Assembly (NCBI GenBank): GCA_015680685.1
Contig: MNCI01004643.1
Coordinates: forward strand, 100,263-164,262
Direction of reading: 5' to 3'
Length of the DNA: 64,000 nucleotides
Source of the DNA: Gnetum montanum
Taxonomy: Eukaryota; Streptophyta; Gnetopsida; Gnetales; Gnetaceae
Positions 54,674-64,000 of the stretch are shown here, piece by piece. The notes beneath the pieces are model-generated. The model was given only the letters and a program-made list of their open reading frames with translations, searched no databases and was not told where the DNA came from. How positions within the stretch are numbered: position 1 is the first letter of the stretch; the number at the start of each line of letters is the position of its first letter. A program made the translations under genes and the position numbers.

Positions 54674-55535
54674 TGATGAGTCACATTTATTAGCTGTGTC
54701 AACTAGGCCTCATCGATGAGGCCCCATCGACATAGTGTTTAATTTTTGGCTATAAATACGTGTCTACTAGCCACATTTATGGCAATGAGATTTCAGTAGT
54801 AGCAAAGCTCTTGTAGTTTGTTCATTTGAGAGTTATAATATTTCTCCCAAATGCCCGCAATAGAAGTCATTGAGTCTATAAATCTTTATTGAAGCATTGT
54901 TGTACCTATGCATGACAGTGTGTGTGACAATAATGATGAGCTTTTTGATAAACCTTGTAGCATACTGGATAGATTAAATATTTCATTTATGCATTTAATG
55001 TTTTTAATTATTTATTAAATGTTTTTTAGTAAATAATGTAATGAAGTAATTAAGTAAGATAAGCCAGATAGATTAAACACTTAAGTATGATTGCTTCGTG
55101 CATAACACATATTCACTTGGTAATCCCAATAGTGTTATTGCGTGATACACCTAGTAGCGTAGTGCTTGGTAACCCAGTAATGGACATGTGGGTTGAAGAT
55201 GTGTGCAGAAAGTGGGATTGGATGCTTATGTTAGGACTACTTCGATACTAGTTAATTAGCTAAATTAAATTAGTTAATCTAATTACTTTTATCTCTCTTT
55301 AAATACCAAAATCCTAAGATACAAAATGATAAAAATTATATGCCTCAATTACACTTAACCATACCAGTGTACGTCACAAGTGTAATTGGAAAGGTGACGA
55401 ACAACCTTAAGGCAAGGTTCACTTCCTAGAAGACTAGTACATTAGAAACTATAAAGTCCACAAAATTCAACCAGATGGAGTGTGAATTCTTTGTGATTTG
55501 TATGGTTGAGTTTAGGGGCACCTTGCCACTCATAA
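54674..55535 (+). mobile_element. LTR D, 3' LTR of element 2
   Basis: 862 bp, TGATGAGTCACA...ACTCATAA (end decayed from ACTCATCA), followed by the target repeat ACTTC. TATAAATA is at 54751-54758. The U3 array (54700-54735) is shorter than that of LTR C. Confidence 0.9.
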
Positions 55536-55540
55536 ACTTC

Positions 55541-58500
55541 ATAAAACCCTAAGAATAGGCAAAACTTTACTGCGTAGTCGTCGCAACATGCGATGAATAA
55601 TCTCTACTAGCTACTCAACATAACTGACATCAGACTATAGTTGTATCATTGAATGATCAATCACATGATGTTCAGTAGGCACATAACATCGTAGCATATA
55701 TACATGAAACACATCATGTACATGTGCTAAATGAGAAGGTAATGCTTTTTGATAGACCACTCTCCCAATCCTTTATAACACTTGAAAAGGACCAATGTAT
55801 CTAGGAGCCAATTTATCTTTTCAGCCAAATTGGGTAAGGTCTTTCAAGGGAGAAAAATGAAGAAATACATGATCTCCAATTGTAAACTTTAGTGGCCTTT
55901 GATACTGATTAACATATGCCACTTGCCTATCTTGTGTAGCTCTTAATCTATCTTGAATCTCATGAACCTACTCTATAGTCTGTCTCACTAGATCTATGCT
56001 CACTTGTTGACAATCTTCTATGGTATCCTAACATAAAGGTGTTCTACATGATCCATCGTATAAAATCTCATATGGTGCTACCTGCAAACTTTCCTAATAA
56101 CTATTATTATATGCAAATTTAGCTAGTGGTAGTATCTGATCCCATCCATCTCTATATTGTAAAGCATAGGCTTTCAACATGTTCTTGAGAATATGATTCA
56201 TCCACTTAGTCTAACCATTAGTTTGTGGATGATATGTTGAACTTATATTTAGCTTTATACCCATCTCCTTCTGAAATGCCTACAGAAAATATGACATGAA
56301 TCTGGCAATTCTATCACTAATAGTCCATCATGGCACACCATGCAACTACACTATCTCTACAATAAAGAGATGTGTAGTTTCTACTACACTCATTGATGCT
56401 CATGTGGTAAGGAAGTGGATAAACTTTGTCAAAAAGTCAACAACTACTAATATAGCATCATGGCCACAACAAGCTCGCAGAAGATCAACAATCGAATCCA
56501 TACCAATGGCATCCCATTTCCATTAAGAAATATCATGGAAATGTAAGTATCCTCTAGGCCTCTAATGCTCTATCTTCACTTGCTGGAAAATTAAACATGA
56601 AGACACATATGCTTCTACATTCCTCTTTATATCAGGCCATTAATACATCCATCATAAAATCCAGTACATCTTTTGACTACCTAGATGCATTTGGTATCTA
56701 CTCATGTGGGCCTCATCCATTAATTGACATTGTAGAGCTTTTGGAACACATACTCAACCATCCTTCCATAACACTTCATGACTATTGACAAAGAGAGGTC
56801 CATCAAAGGTGATTTTCTACATCAATTCTTGACACCATGGATCATATCATTGTTACTCTTGAATCTACTCCTGCAAATCTAAGTAGATTTTTAAGCTATT
56901 AATCTTACTTGCAATCCTACTCAATGTGTTAACTACTTTATTAGTCTTGTGAGACCTATATTTAATAGTGAAATCAAAGTTGACAAGAAACTCCACACAT
57001 CTATGTTGTGGCAAGTTTAACTGTGGTTGGCTCATGAGATATTGGAGGTTCTTATGGTTAGTCCAAATAGTAACCTACTCCCCATATAGATAATGTTGTC
57101 AAATCTTCAATGCAAATATCATAGCATCAAACTTTTGATCATGCACATGATATCTAGTTTCATGTGGTCTCAATTGATAGGATGCATAAGCCACAACTTA
57201 TCCATTTGGCATCAACATACAATCAAAACCATCTCCTGAATCATTAGTACTAACATCATATAGATGTCTTGGTGTAGGAGATATTAGCACTAGAGTAGTT
57301 GCCAATTTAGGCTTCAACTCTTCAAATGCAGCTTGACAAGATAGGCTCCAAGTAAAGTTGGTCTCCTTCCTTGACAGTCAAGTCAAAGAAGATGCTTTAT
57401 GAAAAAAATGTTTCATAAATTAATATATTATCTTACTAATCCTAAGAATATTTTCACCTTTGCTACTTATTGCAGCACAAGCCAATCACAAACGATTGCA
57501 ATCTTTGTAGGATCCATAGAGATACTAGATCCTTACACCACATGTTCCAAGAACTGAATCTCTAACTACCAAAATGAATACTTGGATGGTTAAGAATATA
57601 GTTGGTACTCCCTCAAAATCTGTAACATCATCCACAAGTGCTCTACATGAAACTACTCATCAATAGAATATGCTATGATATCATCTATGAATACAATCAC
57701 AAACTGATCTAGGAAGGGCTGCATCACAGTATTCATAAGGTGCATGAGGACTACTGGTGTATTTGTCAACCTAAATGGAAATACTAGAAACTCATAATGA
57801 TCATACCATGTTCTAAATATCCTCTTTGACACATCTTTTTCATGAACCTTCACTTATTAATATCTAGACTTGAGATCAATTTTCCAGAATACATGAGCTT
57901 CCCAAAGTTGATCACACAAGTCATCAATGCACAACAAATGATATTTATTTTTCACCATCACCTAGTTTAGCTATCTATAATCTATGCATATTCACAAACT
58001 CCCATCCTTCTTTTTAAAAAATAGCATTTGTACATCCCATGGTGATACACTAATTTGAATGAGGCCTTTGTCCAACAATTCCTGTAGTTGAATCTTTAGC
58101 TTTACTAGCTCTACAGGAGACATCCTGTGTGGAGCCTTTGAAATAGGCTCTATATTAGGTTTAAGTTTGATTTCAAACTCAATCTCTCACCCCATGATAA
58201 ACCTAGTAATTCTGATTAAAACACATTAGAAAATTCTTGAACCATAGGAATTTGATCTATCTTCACCATATCTATTTTTTATGTTATAGCCACAAAGCAT
58301 TTCATGTCCTTTTTGAAGCATCCTATGATACATCTAAGAGGAGATCAAATCCAAGTGCATAGTCCTCAAATGAGTTTGTACCTCAATTGAAGCACTATTA
58401 ACTAATTGTAATCTTGGGGGCTTTTGTTAATAGTCCAAATTGGCATTGAATTAAAACAACTAATCTTTTCCCAAAATTACATCATATACCCCAAGATCCA

Positions 58501-58842
58501 TTACATGCAAATCACTAATCCACTACACACCTTTTAATTCTATTGGCACATCTATACACATATGATCAACTTAAGTCTCATAACACCTAGTGGAAGACAT
58601 TATTAGCCTAGGAGAAAGAGAATAACATACAAGAGCTACATGATGTGCAACTGTAGGATCTATGAAAGAATGGCTAGCACCTGAATCAAATAAAATCAAT
58701 ACATCAAAGTCTTAAATTGTACATCCAATCTCCATTATTATGTTTGGTTACACTTCTAATGGTTGGTGTATTAAGGTTTATACTTGTCCCTGAGTCCTTT
58801 GGTCCATTCCTAGCTATTTGACAAATGTTTTACATCCACTTA
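55541..58842 (-). pseudogene. Chromovirus pol: protease, RT, RNase H, integrase and the start of the chromodomain
   Basis: Read on the minus strand from 58842: protease with FDSGASHSFI (about 58690-58660) and MDLGVYDVILGKD (58490-58450). RT follows with KKDGSL, ICIDYRQLN, FRTWYDHYEFLVFPFRLTNT and the catalytic FIDDI (57677-57691). RNase H is badly decayed. The integrase core has GVPW..ISDRIARF (about 56340-56310) and AYHPQT-like residues with the catalytic Glu changed to Lys. The C-terminal GPFQVL, LPSHLAHVHDVFHV and RRLRSKVLP end at 55541, inside the chromodomain. It is dominated by stops. Features fit the Del/Tekay group. It is interrupted at 58843 by element 3 and at 55541 by element 2. 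Confidence 0.8.
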
Positions 58843-59673
58843 TGATGAGTAGTAAATATACCCTACATCCAACCATACGAATCACTAATGTTCACTAAGC
58901 AATCCAATGAAATTCCATAGACTTTAGCTCTCTAAGTGTACTAGGTCTAAGAGGTGAATCTACAAATTGTGAGGTGCAAGTGTATGATTAAATGTAACTA
59001 AGAAATCTAATTTTTATCATTTTATCATTTATCTTTTTAATCATCTAAGTGTTGAAAATAAAGTAATAGATGTTTAATTAATCTATTTAATCTAATAACT
59101 AGCTAACACTTAACTAATTCTAATATAAGCATTTTTCCCACTCTTTATACACATCCTAAACATGTTATAGTGCCATTGGATTACCAAGTGTTGAGTGCTA
59201 TTGGGATTAGGAAGCGTTAAGTGTATGCTCAAAGTGGTCGTACTTATGTTTGCTATTTAATCGATATTAATCACTTAATTACAATTCATTAAAGTAAAGT
59301 ATATGAATAATAAATGCATAAGGAAACATTAATCTATTCCAAGTGTTGCAAGGTTTTATCAGAAAAGCTTGTCTTTATTATCATTGACACTAAGATGCTT
59401 AGGTACATCAGTGCTTGAATAAAGATCTATACACTTCTTTGATTTCTACTGTGGGCACTTAGAAAATTTTCTGACTTTCAAAAGGAAAAATTGCAAGAGC
59501 TTCACTACAACTAACTAGAAGATTACCATAAATGTGATGGGTAGGCACAAATTTATAAGCGATGGCAAGGTTCCATGTCAATGAGTACACGTCAATGTAG
59601 GAAACCTTATGTTGATGGGATTACGTTGATGGGGTTGTGTCCCATCGATGTGGCCCAAGGATATGATTAATTA
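58843..59673 (-). mobile_element. LTR E, 3' LTR of element 3
   Basis: 831 bp. Plus reads TGATGAGTAGT...GATTAATTA, the inverted form of LTR C/D with decayed ends. Minus landmarks: U3 array of CCATCAACGT/CCATCGATG units (plus 59600-59655), TTATAAATTTG (TATA), GATCTTTATTCAAGC and GATAATAAAGAC. A purine tract TCATAGAGGTA precedes it on the minus strand (plus 59674-59684), so it is a 3' LTR with the internal region at higher coordinates. Confidence 0.78.
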
Positions 59674-59879
59674 TACCTCTATGACTAAATGAAAACTCTT
59701 CCTTGAGTGAACAAAGGAGGAACAAGTTATTTTATAAAATTTTGGGAAGGTATGGGATTATTGACTAACTACTAATAGACAAACAACAAAACACAACAAT
59801 CATTACAAAAATTGGTGTTGTAGAGAACAAAGTTGAACACCATGACAAAAAATGATAACACAACTCCTCAAATGGCTTG

Positions 59880-62472
59880 AAGATGATGTAGAAAATTAGA
59901 TGGTCATATGTAGTGGAGGCTCTTGATGTTTTGATGGATCTTCTATTGCTTCGAGTGCAAATTATTGTTGAAGTGGTGGTTGAAATTATGCTGCTACTGT
60001 TGTAGCTGCAACTTCTGATGGAATATGGAAGGCATCCAACAATGCCCTCATCTTCTTCTCCTTACTTTGGGGATCATTCATGGTTCACGTTGCATCACTA
60101 ATGTAGGTTGAAATGGGAATATTCCTTGAACAAGACATTACGAGGAATAGATCCTTCATGTTGACAAACTAGGGAACGAACTGTTTGCGTTTGATGTTGA
60201 ATGCTCTAAGTGCATTTTGTAGCTTTTATTTTTTATTGATTCTCTTGGTCATGTTCTCATCTTTTAATCTCTGATCAGTGAAGCACTCTCTGAGAATGTT
60301 GAGTTCAATGTTTGCAACCTCAAACTTTTTCTTGGTCTATTTTTGGGTTTTGAACTTTGCCTAGTACAATAAGTACAAGCTGGCCACTTACTTCTCTAGC
60401 TCTAACTATGGCCTTCTAGTAATCACCATTACCAAGTTTCCATATTAGAGGTTGACAAGCTCTATGTACTTAGTTATTTCCTTGATCTATATATCCTTCA
60501 TGCAAATTTCTACTTTTTTGTACTTGTTCGGCCAATCAAAGATAGGCTATTAGACATCATCTTCTTGCTAAAGTTGCTAGAGGGCCTCACCGACTTTTAC
60601 CTTAGCCACTTGAATGTGCTTCTCATTAATTCCTTTCCACAATTCCACTTAGTTCTTGTAATAATTTTTCACCCTTTCAAACTTAAGGGCCTCATTTTTC
60701 TAGGTGGTAATTTCTATTACAAACTTCTAGCATAAGGCACGAACCTCCTCCATTGAGAGATTCCTATTTTTTGCTACCAAACTTCTTAGTTCAGTGTTCA
60801 CCTTGGCAAGCTGGTCCTACTATTGATGGATTCAGGCATTTGTTGCTTTTGTGGATCAACATTTCGCAAGCAATGGTTTTCTATGGTTAGGGCCTCATTC
60901 TTTTGATGAGTCTGGATCAAGTCCTTTTGAATGTTATGCATTGTGGCATTGGCCAAGGATTGGTTAAAGACTATTGACTCCTTTATGTACTTAGCCTCTT
61001 TTAGTTTGACTTGAAGCTATTGGAAAGCTTCATCCCATGTCATTACTTGGTTGAGTACCATACGATCAATGAGGCAGGATCTAAGTTCGGCAACCTTTGC
61101 AGCTAAGCGTTGGTTTTCTACTTAGGTTGTTTTAGGTTGCCCCTCCATGATGATGCATTTTCACTTTGCCTTGAGTAGCTCTAAATAAGTAGTAGTGATT
61201 GTACCTGAAAGGTCAAAGACATTCAAAATCGATTGTTTGAATCTCTCAAATTGGTCTAGGAATTCCTCATACTAGGCTATACTTAATCTTTCGTTAATAG
61301 TGCCTACAGATGTCTATGCATCTCTAAGTACAAAAACATTTGGTATAGATGTCGTAGGTGCATGAGTGCTTGATCCACTTTGTCAGTAACCACTTTGGCC
61401 ATTTTCTCTTATCCTTGGTGTTGCATTACCAGGATAGTTGCTCCCTCATCTTGCTCCAAATGCACCAAAAAGGTAGTGACATTCTTAGAGATTTCTAGGA
61501 ATTACTGCTATTACAAGAGGGGCATAATTTCCTCTTGCACATGTAGATTCAACCTTGCAAGCACCTACATGCGTTGGGTAGAAAATATTGATGTCCCACC
61601 CTCCATTTGGCTTATAGTTTGGGCTACTTCGTTGAGGTGGCTTTTAGCTAGTCAATACAAAGGTGGGTCACCACTACTTGTTCCTATCTACTACTACTAC
61701 TACTACTATTGTAAGATATGCTCTCAGAGTTCACTCATGTGATTAATGGTAGCATAAGTCTCTAGCGTTGTTTCATGAGTGCATTCTGGAGGCGATGGTT
61801 GTTGCTGCTCTTCCTAAATCACCTTCATAGAAACTTTATCCTTCATCATCTCCACTCAGTAAGTAATTAGAGCAAGACGAACTATGTCATTAATGTAGTA
61901 GGCTATGCCTACCATTTTGCATAATTTTCTAATGAGGCATGGAAAGGGGAGTGCTTTCTTTCCACATTCTTTCTCCTTGAAGTGCTTCTATATCTCTAGA
62001 TAGATTAATTATGGAAGGTTGATAGGAAATATTTTACTTAGAGCAGTGCATGCATGGGTAGAGAAGGATTTGACCCTGATTGGCCTTACCTTTGGATTAA
62101 GATGAAAGGTTGCAATTTAAAAATATGCTCATTTCATCATGGTGAGTGCACCAAAATCCTTGCAGTCCACTACATAGCACTGTTATGTCCATTCTTTCTT
62201 GACGCTCAAATTGGCCTGTGTTAGAATTTTTGTAAGAGTGTCAATAGTTTTAGGCAATCCAAGGGCCTTAGAGATTTCTTTCACTGAGTAGGACATGAAT
62301 ATGTCCTTGATTTTGATTATGGAATCAACTTGTCTATTGTTCCATAAAAGGTATATCTCTTCCATGTACCACTCCCCACTAGAAGTAATGATGGGCCACA
62401 TGGGAGAGTTCTTTACTTGAGTTTTGACTTATGGAGGAGCAAACTCCAAGAAGGGCCTAAAGTTTAGTGTAT
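59880..62472 (-). pseudogene. Element 3 extra 3' ORF (post-pol coiled-coil protein)
   Basis: Minus-strand counterpart of 51572-54430. The best stretch (62401-62183) reads SGEWYMEEIYLLWNNRQVDS, KIKDIFMSYSVKEISKALGL and LTKILTQANLSVKKEW. Then come KECGKKALPFPCLIRKLCKM and GIAYYINDIVRLALITYW near 61950-61860, an ILVMQHQG block near 61440-61410, a coiled coil across 60200-61350, and the tail RNIPISTYISDAT, SKEKKMRALLDAFHIPSEVAA near 60120-60000. Stops and frameshifts are frequent. It is less broken at the N-terminal end than element 2, and cut at 62472 by the next LTR. A (CTA)7 microsatellite lies at 61688-61708. Confidence 0.6.
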
Positions 62473-62649
62473 TGCCCGAAATCGTCGGTCCCCGGCTGGA
62501 AGGGAAAACAGAGACCGCGCGATCGCAGGACGAGCACAAATGACCCTACCTTCGCCTGAGGGCGTGCTGGAATGCATGAAGGTAGGGTACCTTGGGTGGT
62601 CCGCACGCGGATCAGACAAGGATTTCCCTGAGCGCCACCGAAGTGTTAC

Positions 62650-62945
62650 GCTGGGTTATGCGTAAACGGAGCGTAAACAGTGAAACAGACGCAGACAAAG
62701 CGTAGGCGTAAAGGGGCGTAAATAGGGTCGGGCGTAATCAGCGTAAACACATATAGACTTAGCGTAAGCGTATACAGGCATGAACAGCATGAACAGTGTA
62801 AACAAGTGTAAAGAGCGTAAGAAAATGTAAATAGCGTAAGCAGTGCGGCCGTATACGGACGCAAACAGAGCATGAACGTAAACGAAGTGTGGGCCAAATT
62901 GACGTAGAACTGTAAAAGAACTTGCAACAAACGTAAACAGTGGAT
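62650..62945. repeat. Field of degenerate GCGTAAAC repeats
   Basis: More than fifteen copies of GCGTAAAC or one-base variants (GTGTAAAC, GCGTAAGC, ACGTAAAC) occur irregularly on plus, with 5-20 bp spacing. The pattern continues as GCGTAAGCGTAAGCGTAAAG at about 63088-63107. Spacing is not constant, so it is not a simple satellite. Confidence 0.75.
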
Positions 62946-63193
62946 TAGAGAGTCAAAATGTTGTGCACCGGTCTAACGCAGTCGTGTAGGGACACAAGGC
63001 GAACGTAAAGCCCCGGTGGATGCAGGGATGCGACTGGTTGGCACGGTAGGCGGAGCACGGATGGTGCTCGGCGTATAGAACCTCCAGCGTAAGCGTAAGC
63101 GTAAAGGGGTTTCTGGGCTTTTATTTGCAGCGTAATTGCTCTGGGTCTGCTCCAGTAAATTTTTTCCGACCTCGAATTTACGGAAAACTGGGC

Positions 63194-63201
63194 TATTTAT
63201 A
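63194..63201 (-). promoter_or_regulatory. TATA box between the two repeat fields
   Basis: TATAAATA on the minus strand in CCCCTATAAATAGCCC. Upstream (minus) is the GCGTATACGC palindrome field, downstream the GCGTAAAC field, the same order as U3 array, TATA, leader in the other LTRs. Confidence 0.55.
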
Positions 63202-63239
63202 GGGGTAGGGTTACTGGAAAAATCAGACTGGGAGACACG

Positions 63240-63535
63240 TGGCGTATAGACCGGGCGTTTACAATTTAGAAACATGGTATACGCTGGGCGTATACGCTAC
63301 AACAGGCCGGCGTATACGCCCAGCGTATACACTAGGCGTGGACTTGGATGGATGCTGGCGTATACGCTGGGGCGTATACGCTGATGGATGCTAGACGTCG
63401 ACTTGCTTTAATTCTTGCTCCCATTGCACCTGCTGAGCGTGCGTGTGAGGCGTGTATGCTGAGCGTCGGGCGTAGACGCCGGCACAACACTTGGTTTAAA
63501 ACTGAGCGTATACGCTGGGTGTATACGCTGGCACA
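63240..63535. repeat. Array of GCGTATACGC palindromes
   Basis: At least eight exact or near-exact copies of the perfect 10-bp palindrome GCGTATACGC, often followed by TGGG or CCCAG, with variants such as GCGTAGACGC. CpG is preserved although the wider region is CpG-poor. Confidence 0.8.
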
Positions 63536-64000
63536 ACACTTAGTAAAAACCAGGTGTTTCGATTCTCAAAATTGCTCTGTGTGACTTCAAATGTAGCTGA
63601 AGTTATCTGTGGGTCACGGGGATCTGCTTCTTGTCAGAAAAATGCTAAACTTAAAAAATTTTGTGGTGTTTCATTGGCCCCTCTTTGTTGACGCTTGGAG
63701 GAATCGACCCAAGAAGCGTCGACAAAGAAGCGCAAAACACCACAAGCAACTTGATAAAAGCTTTGTCCCTTGCCACTTGACCAGACATCATCGTACCATG
63801 TTCAGTGGTGAATGGGATTGAAAGGGCGAGATTGGTAACTGGTAGAAGGGAAGGGATTGTGAGGATTAGTGACTGCCTAAGGGATCGTGCTGGGGAGGTG
63901 GGATGTTCAGGGGTGTGGCATGCCGGTCCTTGTTGATAGCCATCTATCAAGCATGTGATGTGCGTCCTTTGGTGGAACAGTGCTCTTGGTGATTTTTCAA

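Larger units (their letters stand above)
42276..55535 (+). mobile_element. Element 2: full-length Ty3/gypsy retrotransposon with an extra 3' ORF, target-site duplication ACTTC
   Basis: 13,260 bp, bounded by LTRs C (42276-43172) and D (54674-55535) and by ACTTC (42271-42275, 55536-55540). Order: LTR, PBS, gag, protease, linker, RT, RNase H, integrase, a 2-kb non-coding spacer with a U3-like module, extra ORF, purine tract, LTR. Every coding region is broken. The two LTRs differ at roughly a tenth of positions by eye, so the insertion is old, though younger than the chromovirus it sits in. It has the same family architecture as elements 1 and 3. Confidence 0.9.
62473..64000 (-). mobile_element. 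Unrelated GC-richer LTR inserted in element 3 (runs off the window)
   Basis: Homology between elements 2 and 3 ends abruptly at about 62472, and composition changes to CpG-rich. Plus starts TGCCCGAAATCGTC, which on minus gives an LTR end in ...GGGCA. A minus TATA box (CCCCTATAAATAGCC, plus 63194-63201) divides two repeat fields: GCGTATACGC palindromes upstream (plus 63240-63535) and GCGTAAAC repeats in the transcribed leader (plus 62650-63105). No coding sequence was recognised. The other end and the target-site duplication are beyond the window, so LTR status is probable and not proven. Confidence 0.5.

Noticed and set aside
61688-61708. (CTA)7 microsatellite as a functional feature
   Set aside because: Ordinary short microsatellite within a decayed ORF.

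Overview
The window looks like nuclear DNA of a seed plant, and most likely a large-genome gymnosperm such as a conifer (inference). The grounds are AT-rich spacer, CpG decay to TpG/CpA, layers of nested LTR retrotransposons with long LTRs, plant LRR receptor-kinase and BRE1/HUB-like gene debris with GT-AG introns, and no bacterial features. No intact protein-coding gene was found; every recognisable coding region carries stops, frameshifts, truncations or insertions.

Layout. 1-11054: the 3' part of a Ty3/gypsy element on the + strand (element 1). It holds the pol linker, RT, RNase H, integrase, a non-coding 3' region and LTR. It is split by a 2.9-kb solo LTR (593-3503, flanking repeat CACGG), and its last 2.1 kb is tandemly duplicated, giving two LTRs. 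11055-14500: no recognised gene. 15400-17350: broken pieces of an LRR kinase and of a BRE1/HUB-type ubiquitin ligase gene with its introns. 18100-22200: small tandem duplications, a 25-bp-stem hairpin and two degenerate fragments of an LRR-XII receptor kinase. 22800-26350: a decayed LTR and two tRNA-derived SINE-like elements, one with its body triplicated. 26850-34234: the best-preserved LRR-XII receptor kinase pseudogene, split by a rearranged LTR element (27122-31825, GTAAC) that contains a 1.5-kb inverted LTR pair. 34600-37614: an internally deleted relative of that element (GTTAC) in the gene's 3' flank.

39412-64000 is a nest. A minus-strand Del/Tekay-like chromovirus (3' LTR 39412-42172, pol 55541-58842) has a 13.3-kb Ty3/gypsy element (element 2, 42276-55535, flanking repeat ACTTC) inserted inside its chromodomain. 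A second element of the same kind (element 3, minus strand, 3' LTR 58843-59673) interrupts it upstream of the protease. Element 3 is in turn interrupted at 62473 by another minus-strand LTR that runs off the window.

The most interesting signals are: (i) a long extra ORF after pol, behind a splice-acceptor-like site, shared by elements 2 and 3; (ii) CpG-containing, largely palindromic motif arrays in the U3 regions of the LTRs, with a different motif in each family; (iii) a U3-like motif array plus TATA box copied inside element 2 just upstream of the extra ORF; (iv) a G-run tract (TCATGGGGG) repeated at three sites along the gypsy elements; and (v) the inverted-LTR insertion in the kinase gene, which looks like a self-integration product. 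Domain assignments come from reading translations by eye; no database search was possible.
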